Assembly: GCA_002189035.1 (NCBI GenBank)
Contig: NEEC01000016.1
Coordinates: forward strand, 2,441,001-2,505,000
DNA length: 64,000 bases
Origin: Utricularia gibba
Taxonomy: Eukaryota > Streptophyta > Magnoliopsida > Lamiales > Lentibulariaceae
Direction: 5' to 3'
Shown piece by piece: positions 22,218-33,329 of this stretch (the stretch's first letter is position 1; each line of letters starts with the position of its first letter). The position numbers were made by a program, and so were the translations under genes. Under the pieces are notes generated by a model. It did not search any database, was not told where the DNA came from, and worked only from the letters and a program-made list of their open reading frames with translations.

Positions 22218-23209
22218 ATGCATAGCCCAATCGTGATGGAAGACTCTCACAAAAAAACAAAATGCACCTGGAAGCCAGATGAGGAGAAAGACTTGTTGCA
22301 CGTTTTGAAGCAAATAGTGAAAGAAGGCTGGAAAATTGAGAATGGTTTTAGGGGTGGGTATCATTGAGCGTTGGAGACAGAGTTCTGGAAACTCCACCTT
22401 GGAACCAACATCCACGCACACCTGCATATATCTAGCAAGGTGCATACCTGGAAAAAAGACTACTACCATCTTGTAGATTTTTTATCAAGGTCGGGCACCG
22501 GTTTTAGTGAGCTGACCTACATTGTAGACGCAGAGTTATATCCGATGCTTACCGTGTTATTATGTCAGCATGCACTCAGGCTGCACGTCCTAAGACACAA
22601 AGCGTGGCGGTATTACATGGAGTGGCAAGAAATCTTTGGAAAGGATCAAGCTACAAGAGAGAATACGATGAGCTATGTAGCCGCGACCAGGAAGAGGAAA
22701 TTCACGAAAGATGTTGGGGAGAATTTGGAAGCATCTTCGGATTGCCCTCTGGACCCAGATAGCATTGGATAGATTATGAACTTTTCGTATGCTGACACAC
22801 CTTGTGACCCCATTGGTTGTGCTGCGGAGGGTGTGAACGTCACGTCTAGTAGGGACTCCAAAACATCACCGACTCGTCGCGACGGACTAGACGAAGCGGC
22901 AGGGGACCGAGGGGAATCGATGATGATGTGCAGTTCATCAAAGAAATGAAGGAGCTGAACGTGCGCACATGCGAAGAGCTATGTCATTTGGGATTAATAG
23001 TGGTGCAGCAAGCGCGGAAGTTGGTGGACAATCAGCGTCAGGCAGAAGAGATCATTAGAGGTATGCCGTTGCAATTAACTGCCATCCAACGTTTTACCAT
23101 AACAGAGACGATTAGTTCCAACCCTGCGAGGTTGCGCTACTTCCTTGCCTCCAATGATTGTGAAAGAGAGCTGATAGTACATGGTTTAGCATCCGAACGG
23201 ATATCTTAA
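22218..23209 (+). pseudogene. Harbinger ORF1, Myb/SANT-like DNA-binding protein (H1)
   Basis: The accessory protein of PIF/Harbinger elements binds the transposon ends together with the transposase. The ATG at 22218 follows a TACAG acceptor. The Myb/SANT-like domain begins CTWKPDEEKDLLHVLKQ and continues with VHTWKKDYYHLVDFL and the family signature EIFGKDQAT. The C-terminal helical part is at 22928-23209, with IIRGMPLQL, RLRYFLASND and ERELIVHGLA. An in-frame TGA at 22364-22366 and a frame change between 22772 and 22928 show it is broken. H2 and H3 contain the same ORF1. Confidence 0.85.
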
Positions 23210-23676
23210 ATCTGTTTTGCGGAGGTTGGCCTTATGTTGGACTCATGGATTAGATGTATTTCACCTTCTAAGCATCCTTCAAGCAAATACCCTTTATTCC
23301 ACATGAAAAAGTAGGTGTAGGACGATTGCAGGTAACTAGTACGAGCACCGCGTACGGTAGACAGTGTTCTGACTCCGTTGGTGGAAGCACTGCATATGAA
23401 CAAGCATGGTGCTTTGTTGTTTAGCACTCTTCCGCAAACGCGGTGCTGCAACTACTGCCACACTCAGTGCGGTGCTATCGAGTAGTGATGGACTAGCACC
23501 ACGTTGGTGTTGCATATTACGAAGCACCATGTTTAGACACAAGGTTTCAAATCCAGTGATGGCACCGGATGTTACAACATGCAGTGCCACCACGATCAGT
23601 GTTCGATCACAAACTAACAAAGTTAGCATACCATAGTTCACGCAAGATCCATGCAATTACAAAGGTACATCATCCA

Positions 23677-24750
23677 TCACACAATAGCCTTGTAATGCTT
23701 CCACAATGGGTGTTCCTCATCTATCGGACGTTGACCTACCCGTCTGCGATTGATGTGTGTGGGTACATCCATTACGTCAATGAGAGCTTCCAGGAACGAC
23801 CTGATATCTCCCCCTCGAACTAGGGAACAATAATTGACCACGGTGTACTTGAAGGTGGTTGGGAATATGGCATTTTCGGGCTATCCAATGAAAGTAAACA
23901 ATCATCGGGTGCAAGATGGTGGAGAATGAGGGCGACCATAAACTCATCGGGTTGTGTAGTGATGTGTATGGCGCATCATTAATGAGTAGCATATTAAGAC
24001 GGTGATATTTGCCCTTGAACTCGGTGTTGGCGCCCCATACATGATTCAAAAGCTTAAGCTTAACCGTGTTGTTCCTGTTGTCGTGCACCGGATAACCTGT
24101 GTCCACTGTCCTAGATCCATCCCATTGGAAGACGAGCTTGCTGGCTGCTGCAGGCCCTAGTAACCACTGGACCACATCGTGCAATTGTTCACTGAAACAT
24201 GTTGTTAGAAAAAGGAAAGGTCAGCACCGTGCAGATACCATTACTTGCTAACTTGTCAATCTTACCATCCTTTGGAAGACTAGATGGCAATGTCAAAGTG
24301 TTCCATGCAAAACTATATCAACTCATGTGCACCTAGTCGAAGATACACTACAACTACAACAAATAGTTCTGACACATGCACCAGATATTAAATGCATATG
24401 AAATACACCGTATTATCATTTCGCCCGTATATGATGGCATCCGGCTTTGACGCTCTCCACCTGAATTCGTGAGGATACACAATGTCTGCAAATACGCCAT
24501 TCACGTCAAATATTAACAACTTACGTGGTGGGGCTGCGTTTTCACTCGACACTCCACCATATGGCCACCTTTGTTCATACCATGCAAGCCGACCATAGAG
24601 TTCAAGATTCTTCGTGTACAGTCTCTCCACTTCGATTTTCTTTGCAGTGGCAACACTGCACCCATCGTCGTGTGTCAAGATCGGTGTTGGCCCATCCGTG
24701 TTGCCCCTGACTTTTGGCTGCACATCTCCATCCTCTTCATGGGTCACCTC
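23677..24750 (-). pseudogene. FCP1/NIF-type HAD phosphatase domain captured in Harbinger H1
   Basis: On the minus strand a near-complete FCP1-homology domain can be followed. It has KLLIFDVNGVFADIV at about 24520-24475 (the HAD motif I region), FCMEHFDIAI followed by a stop where Trp is expected (near 24290), and KLVFQWDGSRTVDTGY near 24130. NMLLINDAPYTSLHNP lies near 23990, GGDIRSFLEALIDVMDVP near 23790, and HPLWKHYK precedes the stop at 23677-23679. Plant FCP1-like phosphatases remove phosphate from Ser or Thr and share this motif order. At least two introns and internal stops or frame changes are inferred, so it is not functional as it stands. A matching C-terminal piece lies in H2 at 35820-36009. 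Confidence 0.8.
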
Positions 24751-24974
24751 CTCAGGATCTTCATTCCTAATCTCACGTTGTCTACGGTGTTGAGGGCTTC
24801 CACATCATAGATGCTATGTCCTAGGGGCATTGACAAAGGGGGGCAACACGTCCTCTAGTGACTTTTTTTTGCAAGAGAACAAATTCACAAACCTCCTTGC
24901 TGCACGTTTTGGCAATACCTCGATGCCTACAACGACCACAACGACAAAAGGCATGAGTACTATTGCAGACGACG

Positions 24975-25410
24975 TTAGAATATTCGAAGTAATTGTTTGT
25001 GATTACCTGATGGGTGTCCAATATTCTCTGACACTGTCAACATTGTTGGCCATTCTAGAGTGGTGGGTAGGCATACCCATACAAAACTAGTCAGCCAATC
25101 ATCATATGCGCTTCTCACGTCTGTAACCAGAACCACACCAGGTTTTCCATGAAGCGAGTAGTGCAACCTCCCCTTACGTTGCACACAAACAAAAACCGCA
25201 AAAAAGACACGCGTTTCCGGGGGTATATGCTCCTCTTCATAGATCTGCAGAAATGCGAGTACGTGCGCCACAGAATGTGGTGTGAGGTGGGAGATTGGAA
25301 TTTGGAGTGCAACAAGTATCTACACCATGAAAGGGGGCGGGGGCAGTTGCAATCCACACCGAAAGTGCTCGGTGCTGATGGCGAAACCACCCAACGCATT
25401 TACTGTTGGA
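24975..25410 (-). pseudogene. Gag-like domain of unknown function in Harbinger H1
   Basis: A protein segment with HFRCGLQLPPPPF, SHLTPHSVAHVLAFLQIYEE, VFFAVFVCVQRKGRLHYSL and SAYDDWLTSFVWVC. From memory it resembles the N-terminal gag-like domain annotated in plants as a putative gypsy-type transposon protein; I cannot confirm this. One stop interrupts it after PPPPFMV. It lies directly upstream, in the same direction, of the FCP1-type phosphatase, and the same domain occurs at 35441-35720 and 63600-64000. It may be the N-terminal part of one gene with the phosphatase. Confidence 0.6.
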
Positions 25411-25935
25411 TAACTACAATATTTTTTACCAATTTATTTTTGAAATTCAGAGCACCGGATTTGGCGACACACGGTGCTACAGTGTGCGTAGCGTAGCCCA
25501 GGCGTTTAGAAGCACTGCATATTACAGATCGCGGTGTTTGGTGAATTTCAAGATTGTTGTACTACCAATACCCTCGCTAATATGCACCAACTTGACAGTG
25601 ATCTACATCTTAAATGTTGACAGCACCGAATTCGATGAAACACGCGGTGCTGCTAACAACTTTGGTATCGTACTAGCCGCAGCAGCACCTCGTCTGAAGA
25701 TCGCGGTGCTGGCTCCAATGCTCCACCATGTGGTACCATGTTACCCCATGGTAACACATGACACTACGGTACAATCCCCACACCATTTGCAGCAACAACC
25801 AAATACGATGCATACAGGTGTTCATGTTGCAATGCAAACAATTATACTTAACAAATCCAATACAAACGACACGATAGGTTCCGAACGGGAATCTAGGAAA
25901 ACCATTAGCATCACAACGTCTAAAGCAGTGCTACA

Positions 25936-27180
25936 TTAGCGGCATCTGCAGGATGTCAGCCACTCGGTGTACATCCCCTTAGCTTGTTCATCACGCCACC
26001 TATTCCATGCCTGATTTCCACTAGAAGATGTCATGACGTCTTCTACATCACTCATGTCCCCAGCTTCATCCTAGAAGTCCAATGAGACCTCATCCTCCAG
26101 GGGATCGACCACCATCTCCTCTCGAATGAGGTTATGGAGCAAAGCACATGCCAATACCATGCGATTCTGTGTGTTTACCGAATAGTAGCTAGTCGTCCAT
26201 AGTATACCCCACTGCATCTTCATCAAGCCCTAAGCTCGTTCGATAACATTTCTGGCTGATGCATGCCGCATGTTGAATAGCTCCTTCGCATTCTGGGTAC
26301 TCCATTTCCCTAGCCCCACTCCTTCAAGTGATAACGGACTCCACGGTATGGTGCCAAAAGCCCTCCCTATTGGCATATCCATTATCACAAAGGTAATATT
26401 ATCGTGTGTCATCACGTATACATGGTGCATGAAATCATTGGAATCACATGCGCAAGGGCTAAACAAGTGAAATACCTAGGCATACACGGAAGCCGTCGGA
26501 TCGTGAGAGTGCATCGTTTAGCGCCTGACTATCTGCAGCAGACCCCTCCCACCCAGCAAGCACATATATAAATTTCATGTGTTCATCACATACACCCAAT
26601 ACGTTAGTGGATATCACACCCTTTTGATTTTTGTACCTTGCAGCATCACATTTGTTAACTCGTATACCGATGTATGTACTATCTATGGCCCCAACACAAC
26701 CCTACAAATGCATAATCAATGTTAGATACATTCTTAAAATGAAGCGTGAAAGATGTGTCAACTTGGAAGTGTTTGAACTTTCCTTCGGATGCATGTTCTC
26801 CAGCAACTACTGAGGTCTCTAAAGCATCTCATGGAGGCAAAGCACCATATGCAACACCTTTTGGAAGCACAAAAGACGTGCAGAAGCACGTCTATGAGAT
26901 ATTTTTTATGCATGTTCCGGAGATAGACGTGCTTCTGTACCCGCATTTTTCTATGATGATCTAATATTCCTAAAAACATGCAAACTATCTCTGGAATCGT
27001 TACATATTTTCCAGCCTTTAAACTAGAATGATTTTCTAATAGGCTACATAAAATACCCAAGGCATCTCGGCTGATGGTTCTCAAGTTCTCAATGGATGCG
27101 CTATTGACATCACTCACTAACCTACTAATATACTCAACTTGTCTAGGAATCTTATGTGTAAGTGAATACCTGCGTCTCAC
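25936..27180 (-). pseudogene. PIF/Harbinger DDE transposase (H1), broken
   Basis: The N-terminal helical region is at 27180-26960, with LENHSSLKAGKYVTIPEIVC. The catalytic core starts GCVGAIDSTYIGIRV near 26690, followed by YKNQKGVISTNVLGVC and IYVLAGWEGSAADSQ. The C-terminal core lies near 26290 with AKELFNMRHASARNVIERA. The tail ends with a WRDEQAKGMYTEW segment. Stops are visible after ERA, after SLDF (26071) and elsewhere. The stretch 26820-26950 does not fit the family and contains a perfect inverted repeat, suggesting a small insertion. Intact protein would cut and move the element. Confidence 0.85.
26881..26937. repeat. Perfect 15-bp inverted repeat in the H1 transposase
   Basis: CAGAAGCACGTCTAT (26881-26895) pairs exactly with ATAGACGTGCTTCTG (26923-26937) across a 27-base loop. 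Confidence 0.8.
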
Positions 27181-28442
27181 CCTATATCCCCTACGGTATT
27201 TTTTTCCAATGTAAGTATATTATCACAATCATTTGCACCAAGTATTCGGTCAAAACTGCCGCTGCTGCACTCAAGATGACATAACACTCCATGAAAAAAT
27301 CCATGTCCTCTCAACAGTCACAAAAATCGAGCAAAATAAATCTACACACACAGCAACATGGATTCTGAAATTGGAAAGTCACAAATAAAAACTCACTATG
27401 CGATGCTGCCGTGGTTGGACAAGCAAGGTGCTACCGTGGACCAACCCACCAAGAACAGAAAGCACACTTACTGAAAGACCCAGTTTATTTGCACTCAATG
27501 AAGACGCGACACCACCGGCAAATCACGAACAAGTGGGTTGTAGATCTGTGTTCAAATGTAGTTTACGCAAGGGAAATTGATTTATTTGATGCGAAAATTT
27601 GATTTTATTGCAATGAAACCTAAGAAAAGAATGCTCAAAAATAGAATAAAAAATATCATTTTTAACCTAACTATTTTCATATTTTGATAATACTAATCAT
27701 CATAATTTTAATACATTGATGAATTTGGTAGTTTCAACCTGTCCATTAGCAAAATCGATACAACTGTCATATTATAATTTCAGTTTCAATCATGAAAATT
27801 TATTCTATTGACACATATGGTTCTACAATTTTATTAAGATGGTAGTTTTCACCAACTTGTTTAATCTATTCGACAAAAGTTACCTGATCAAAACTACCTA
27901 ATGTTAGTTTAATGTCATTAAGAAAAATTTCACATAATTAGAGATATTGTAGTCATTTATGAAATTGAATCGTCTATAAATGTTATTTCATCAGTAGTAT
28001 TTTTCACTTATGTTTGGAATGTAATTTTTGAAATACTTTTACACATGATGATATTCACTAGCACTCGAAAGGAGGGACGATGTATGACACTTAAAAAGAT
28101 GAACGTTTGCGAACAGGCTATCAAATTTTAAACACTTGTTTAACTCTAACACCATGTTTAAGTTGTAAAACAGCGGGTCAGCACCTTGGTTCATATTTAT
28201 GTTTCGGCTGCGGGTGTTGGTTGGGATGTGTGTGTGAAACTCGTCAAGTGGTCAACCAACCAACTTGCATATAAAATGGAATGGATGCGCAGGTTAGGTG
28301 CACTGATCGGTCGGCGTGCACCCTGCCGCATCACTGACTGGTAGGTGGAGCTCACCGCACGGCAGACCACCAGATGCCACCCACGATAGCTAACTCCAAC
28401 GACTCCCCTCTGCCCCTCCCCTCCCCGCCTCCGGACGCTCGC
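27181..28442. other. Intergenic DNA upstream of CHIL
   Basis: AT-rich to about 28150, then GC-richer promoter sequence. No gene is visible. The right end of H1 should lie here. CAACCAACCAAC at about 28253-28264 resembles MYB-binding AC elements, which would suit a flavonoid-related gene. Confidence 0.4.
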
Positions 28443-28449
28443 TATAAAT
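28443..28449 (+). promoter_or_regulatory. TATA box of CHIL
   Basis: TATAAAT lies 49 bases before the proposed first-exon donor at 28498/28499. This leaves a short leader exon of about 20-25 bases. Confidence 0.6.
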
Positions 28450-28497
28450 CAGACCTTCCTTATCATCACCATCCCACGCAGCACACACAAATTTCCA

Positions 28498-29468
28498 AGT
28501 GAGTTTGGGTGCCTCCTGCCCTCTTTCGTATTATTATTGTTTCTTCAGGGGAAAAACATAACGAAAGAAAACACAGATACACACACAGGCTCTAATCGTA
28601 GTTCTCATCTTCTCTCCCGTCTCGTCTTTGCAGTGGGAAGTGAAGGAGGCGAAGAGGCTGCAGTGAAGCTGGTGGGCGAGGTCCCTTTCCCTTCCCAGCT
28701 CACCCTCACCTCCAACCCTTTGCGCTTGCTGGGTCACGGTAAGTCAAGTCGTATGAACTAGATAGCTAGCTGGCTGCTGCAATATTGACTGTCTGTGATT
28801 GATTTCTATTTCTCATCTTTATGGACCTAGGGATCACTGAAATCGAGATACACTTCCTCCAGATAAAACTCACCGCCATCGGAATTTACCTTGACCCCCT
28901 CATCCTGACGCAATTACAGAGGTGGAAGGGCAAATCAGGGGGGATCTTGCCCGGGAAGATGAATTCTTCGATGATGTGATCGCCGCGGGCGTGGAGAAAC
29001 TGGTCAGGGTGGTTGTGATAAAGGAGATTAAGGGAGCTCAGTACGGGCTGCAGCTGGAGACTGCGGTTAGGGATCGTTTGGCTGATGAGGATAAGTTCGA
29101 AGAAGAAGAGGAAGAGGGTTTGGAGAAGGTAGCCCAATTCTTTCAGTCCAAGTACTTAAAGAAGGACTCCTTCTTCACCTTCCATTTCACTCCTGGGAGT
29201 TCCTCCCCTCTTGAGGTTAGCCGGCCGGCCCTAAGGCTGAATCCTCCTCCGATTCACAATAATAATATCTTTATTTTGATGCTGCCTCCCTCTTGTGCGT
29301 GCGTAGATTGCCCTGGGGACAGAGGGAAAAGAGGAGTCCAGGCTTCAAGTGCAGAATAGTAACGTGGCGGAGGCGATTCAGAAATGGTACTTGAGCGGAA
29401 GCCGGGCGACCTCCGCCGCCGCCATCTCATCCTTGTCAGAGCATCTTGCTGGAGAGTTGTCCAAGTGA
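28498..29468 (+). CDS. CHIL: Chalcone isomerase-like protein (CHIL, type IV), with split start codon and a frameshift
   Basis: CHIL is a non-catalytic relative of chalcone isomerase that binds chalcone synthase and improves flavonoid synthesis in the cytosol. Coding exons are 28498, 28634-28738, 28831-29215 and 29307-29468. No ATG precedes the conserved N-terminus. Splicing CCAA (to 28498) onto TGGGAAGT (from 28634), with GTGAGT donor and TTTGCAG acceptor, creates ATG and gives MGSEGGEE, the MG-type start usual for CHIL. Family motifs follow: [49 protein letters not shown] and [10 protein letters not shown]. Coding length sums to 653 bases, one short of 218 codons. The frame breaks at a run of six G (28938-28943), where seven would restore it. 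This is either an assembly error or an inactivating mutation. Confidence 0.88.
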
Positions 29469-29775
29469 ATTGAAGCCGGCAGTTGGACGTCGCATTTACG
29501 TTGTGCCTTTGCCTTGAATGTGGGATGCAATGCAATAATGATTGCCTCGTCACTATTGAATATAAATATGCGCAACACCAAATGAATAATTGTCATATCC
29601 ATATAATATAATAGAAAAGAATATAAATGGGATGGGAGTGCGCGTCCCACCCTACTGAAAAAATATTACGCTGGGCCGGTGGCCGCTCGAAGCCTGGGCC
29701 TGGCCTGACCTTTCCTTACACGTAGCATACATAGTATACTTCCAACAAACGCTGCTCTCCCATCTCAGTTTCAGG

Positions 29776-31129
29776 ATGGCTCTCCGATCGCTTCTCGCCG
29801 GAAAGACTGTGAGAGCCTCGTCCTTGATTTTGGGTGCCCGAGGGCTACAAACCTTCTCGCTGCCTGACCTTCCATATGACTACGGCGCCCTAGAGCCAGT
29901 CATTAGCGCCGAAATCATGCAACTCCACCACCAGAAGCATCACCAGGCTTACATAACGAATTACAACAAGGCTCTGGAGCAGCTCGATGCTGCGATATCC
30001 GGAGGGGACGTCTCCACCGCCGTCAAGCTGCAGAGCGCTATCAAATTCAATGGAGGAGGTTGGCCCTAGGCAATCTTGTTCTCCCTTTGTTTTTTTTTTC
30101 TTTTTTTAATTTATGTCATGTATTGGATGGAATTTCTTGAAATTGGGACTGTGTTTGATATGTTTGAATTGGATATTTAGGAGGTATGCAGAGCGTTTCG
30201 ATGCATATCGTTTTTGAAGACGGGACTCTTGTTTTCCTTTGCAACTTCTTTCCTAATTCTAGTTTAGTTTAATCTTCAAAGTTGTTTGGAGTATGTGAGA
30301 TGCGAATATACCAGAAGAATATGCAACGATATCTCAAGTCTTTTTACGGTCTTGTGGTTCAACTTGCTTTGTTCTTTTAACAGGTCATATTAACCACTCC
30401 ATTTTCTGGAAGAACCTTGCGCCTGTGCAAGTGAGAAATGATCTTCCTCAGAAGTTTATTTACAAAAACAGTGTAAGTTTTCCGACATAATTGGTATTTC
30501 ATCCGCAGGAAGGAGGAGGGGACCCTCCTAAGGGTTCCTTAGGTTGGGCTATTGACGAGGATTTTGGCTCCTTCGAAGCGCTGATTCAGAAGATTAATGC
30601 AGCGGGGGCTGCATTACAGGGATCTGGATGGGTGGTAAGATTGCAATTAACCTTTTTCTTCGCACCGGCTTGTAGCTCATCTCATATGCTGGCAATTTCT
30701 AGTGGTTGGGGCTGGATAAGGAATTGAAGCACTTGCTGGTCGACACAACTGCAAATCAGGTTAGATGCAGAATCTTAGCTCACAAACCGCAACAACAATG
30801 TTCAGGAACATAAATGCCAACTTCTTTTTTTCTTTTGATGTCATAAACTATCGTACACTTTCGCCATCTTTTGGCGCAGGATCCTCTTGTTACCAAAGGG
30901 CCAAATTTGGTACCGTTGCTGGGGATCGATGTGTGGGAGCATGCATACTACTTGCAGGTAGCTTGTTGGTCATTTGTGAGTCACCGTTCGTCCACATTTA
31001 CGTATTTGGTTGTGATTGCAGTATAAGAATGCTCGACCTGACTACCTGAAGAATATATGGAAGGTCATCAACTGGAAATATGTTGGTGATGTTTACGAAA
31101 GGGAATCTGGAGTCCACTCGAGCAGGTAA
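29776..31129 (+). CDS. MSD1: Mitochondrial manganese superoxide dismutase
   Basis: Converts superoxide to oxygen and hydrogen peroxide in the mitochondrial matrix. Exons 29776-30058, 30384-30430, 30509-30634, 30703-30759, 30880-30957 and 31022-31129 are all GT-AG and in phase, giving 232 residues, the usual plant length. The N-terminus ([16 protein letters not shown]) is a mitochondrial targeting peptide, followed by mature sequence from about [15 protein letters not shown]. Metal ligands are visible as His in [11 protein letters not shown], His in HINHSIFW, and Asp and His in [10 protein letters not shown]. The Fe/Mn-SOD C-terminal region runs through [11 protein letters not shown]. The gene starts about 310 bases after the CHIL stop on the same strand; CHIL and MnSOD are not functionally linked as far as known. 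Confidence 0.96.
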
Positions 31130-32040
31130 ACATGTTGGGTTTGATGGGTATGTACTGGTTTGAGTGAGAACTCGAACGAGTGGACGAAGTTGTTAAAGTT
31201 GCTTTGCTTTCCATGTACTCGCTGAGATGAAATAAATGCCACTTTTGGTGTCCATGAACATAGAACCATGCAGCCTTCCGCTGATGCGTGATAAGATTCC
31301 TGATCTGATGCTCTAAAGAAGTTTCATCTTCCCGTATTCTCAAGACCCAGGTCTTTTTTCTGCTGGGCAATGTGGTTATGTGGAATTGACAGTCCACATC
31401 TGGTTTTTTTGTTGCCTCGGATGAGATTAGAGTGGTTTGGAGATGCGTTTTTGTGAAGTTTTACACTGCAGCTTCTGAAGTTGCTTCAGGCCACGGCTGC
31501 CAGTCTACATTAAGCCACAAACGTGCGGGGAGAAACTTTGTTGATTGAATATGGATGTGTACACCTTGAGGAACGCATATCCTTTGCATGGATACGTTCT
31601 CAAAAGCCAAAGCCTATTTGGTATGGCATGAAATGGAGCAGGTTGAAGTTGACCAGGTCAGCATCCGTTGAAGGATTTCAAGATTTGAGCAGCATGCGAT
31701 TGCTTACTTTCCAGCCTGAGCCAGGAATCAGGCAGTCCACGAGTCGTATGTTTCTCTCCTAAACCCTCATCTTGTGAGTACAATTTCCCGGTTTGGAATT
31801 TATTTACGCATCAGAAATTGGAATAAGAACATGATCCTGCCGTTAGCATACATAATCAAGATCAACAGGCACATATAATGTGTGATGATTGGTAGTTGGC
31901 ACCCTGTTACAAATATGAAAAGATCAATTTACTTCTTGTAACTCCCTCATTTATTTACAATATCGACCATCATTTTTGTAGATTTTATGCCATGTTATCA
32001 GAGGTTCGAATCTAAGGCAATATTTTCTTTTCAAAATTCA
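31130..32040. other. 3' UTR of MnSOD and intergenic sequence
   Basis: The MnSOD 3' UTR probably ends within the first 200 bases after the stop (AAATAAATG near 31230). No gene is recognised in the rest. Confidence 0.4.
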
Positions 32041-32545
32041 AAACATCTCTCTCCCCTTTAGCTTCTTCGCCGTTCATAATGGAAGATCATATCAGTTATG
32101 GCAAAAATGGTTGCACCAGCGCCTACTTCTCCCTACTATATATCTCACCTGCAAACAACCATCTAACATGGGGAAGATCCTCCAACACTTTGCAAATCAA
32201 TTCTAAACAAGCTAGGGATTGTGAATGGGCAAATCCAGCCACCAGCAAGTGAAAGTCCAGATTTTGCCAATTGTAGTCGGTGTAATGACATGATTGTCTC
32301 ATGGATTCACTAAACAACGCATGGGTATGTGAGATCTATCATGAACTAGGAATGTTGCAGCAAGCAAATCTTATCATGGACGAATACTTTGGAAAGCTCA
32401 CAACCCTAGGCTGAACTTGAGTACGTGGCCCACGTTGAGAAGGACAAGCCTTACAAATTTATCAATTCTTTAACTGGGCAATACAAAGCTATAAGGAGCA
32501 ATCTACTAATAAACGAAGTATTTCTCACTCTTGATCAAGCTTTTA
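32041..32545 (+). pseudogene. Ty1/copia-type gag fragment
   Basis: Translated pieces on the plus strand resemble copia gag: SPDFANCSRCNDMIVSWI near 32260-32310, then a region near 32370-32545 with YFGKLTTLG, ELEYVAHVEKDKPYKFINS and IRSNLLINE. Stops separate the pieces. It ends at the TTA before the left end of H2, so H2 inserted into or beside it. Confidence 0.6.
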
Positions 32546-32957
32546 GGCCTCGTTTCTTAGATGGGTTTAGCCCTCTAAACCCTTGGGTAAAAAGTGTTGT
32601 ATGTGTTTGTTATGGTGGTTTAGTAAAACACAAGGGTTTGTATTATCCTGAAATAAACCTATAGTTGATGGTATGTGTATTTTTTTTTCATCTTCTTTAA
32701 CACAAATCCGTTGAGTTTTTACAGGTACATGGTGAGTGAGTTTGAATTCTGATATTTCGATGAAAACCCATACTTCAATTTAAGCCAAGAGTTCTTATTT
32801 TTTGTTTTGCATATGATGGAGTCAGATGATTTATTGAGGTTGTTGCAATGGTTTCAAAGGAGATTATTTTGGCTGCCCTTGCTACGGCACATTGTGTTGG
32901 TCACCACCTATGTGTTATGCGAATTATGATTGTTATAATGTTGCATTTATGTTGCAG

Positions 32958-33256
32958 ATGTCTTCAATAAGTTATGCTATGTTCTTCAAAGTAATGGTAA
33001 ACTAATCACTTCAAGGTATCTCGATGTTCTAGAGTAGGTTGCATTGTTTTTGGTATTTTATGTCATCACACACGGCTTTGCATATGTAAACAAGGCAACC
33101 AAATTTCGACTTCATGTTAAGCATGAGGACAGTGTCTAAATATTTCAATGTGGTATTATCGACGGTGCTGTCATTGCATCAAAATTTACTTAAGACACCT
33201 ATGTCAATTGATGTTTCTGATCCTAATTCTAGCTTCAGATTTTTCGAGGTATGCAA
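32958..33256 (+). pseudogene. Harbinger transposase, N-terminal part (H2)
   Basis: The helical N-terminal domain of PIF/Harbinger transposases reads FNKLCYVLQSNGKLITSRYL, VALFLVFYVITHGFAYVNKA, then after a one-base shift near 33130 VSKYFNVVLSTVLSLHQNLL. It is cut off by the family A repeat starting at about 33330. Confidence 0.75.
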
Positions 33257-33329
33257 GCAAATTTTTCATTCTAGTTGTGGATGTGCAACATGTATTCTGC
33301 TTGTTGTAACTGATAACACACAAATTTTC

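Larger units (their letters stand above)
21845..27180. mobile_element. PIF/Harbinger transposon H1 carrying gag-like and phosphatase cargo; right end not found
   Basis: The left end GGGCACGTTTGG follows TTA (21842-21844), as expected for the 3-bp Harbinger duplication, and resembles the ends of H2 and H3. Contents from left to right: ORF1 with a Myb/SANT-like domain (+), a decayed FCP1-type phosphatase (-), a gag-like domain (-), and a DDE transposase (-). Transposase and ORF1 converge, as in other Harbinger elements. The right terminal repeat was not located in 27.2-28.3 kb, so the end given is the start of the transposase. Confidence 0.75.

Noticed and set aside
28534-28737. 67-residue frame on the minus strand over CHIL exon 2
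   Set aside because: Overlaps a clearly coding exon and an intron; no recognisable motif.
28537-28761. Reading CHIL as starting within 28537-28633
   Set aside because: The upstream in-frame start there is TTG, not ATG, and the sequence looks like an intron with a strong acceptor; the split ATG explains the N-terminus better.
31523-31762. 79-residue frame after MnSOD
   Set aside because: No recognisable domain, no start context or conservation evidence.
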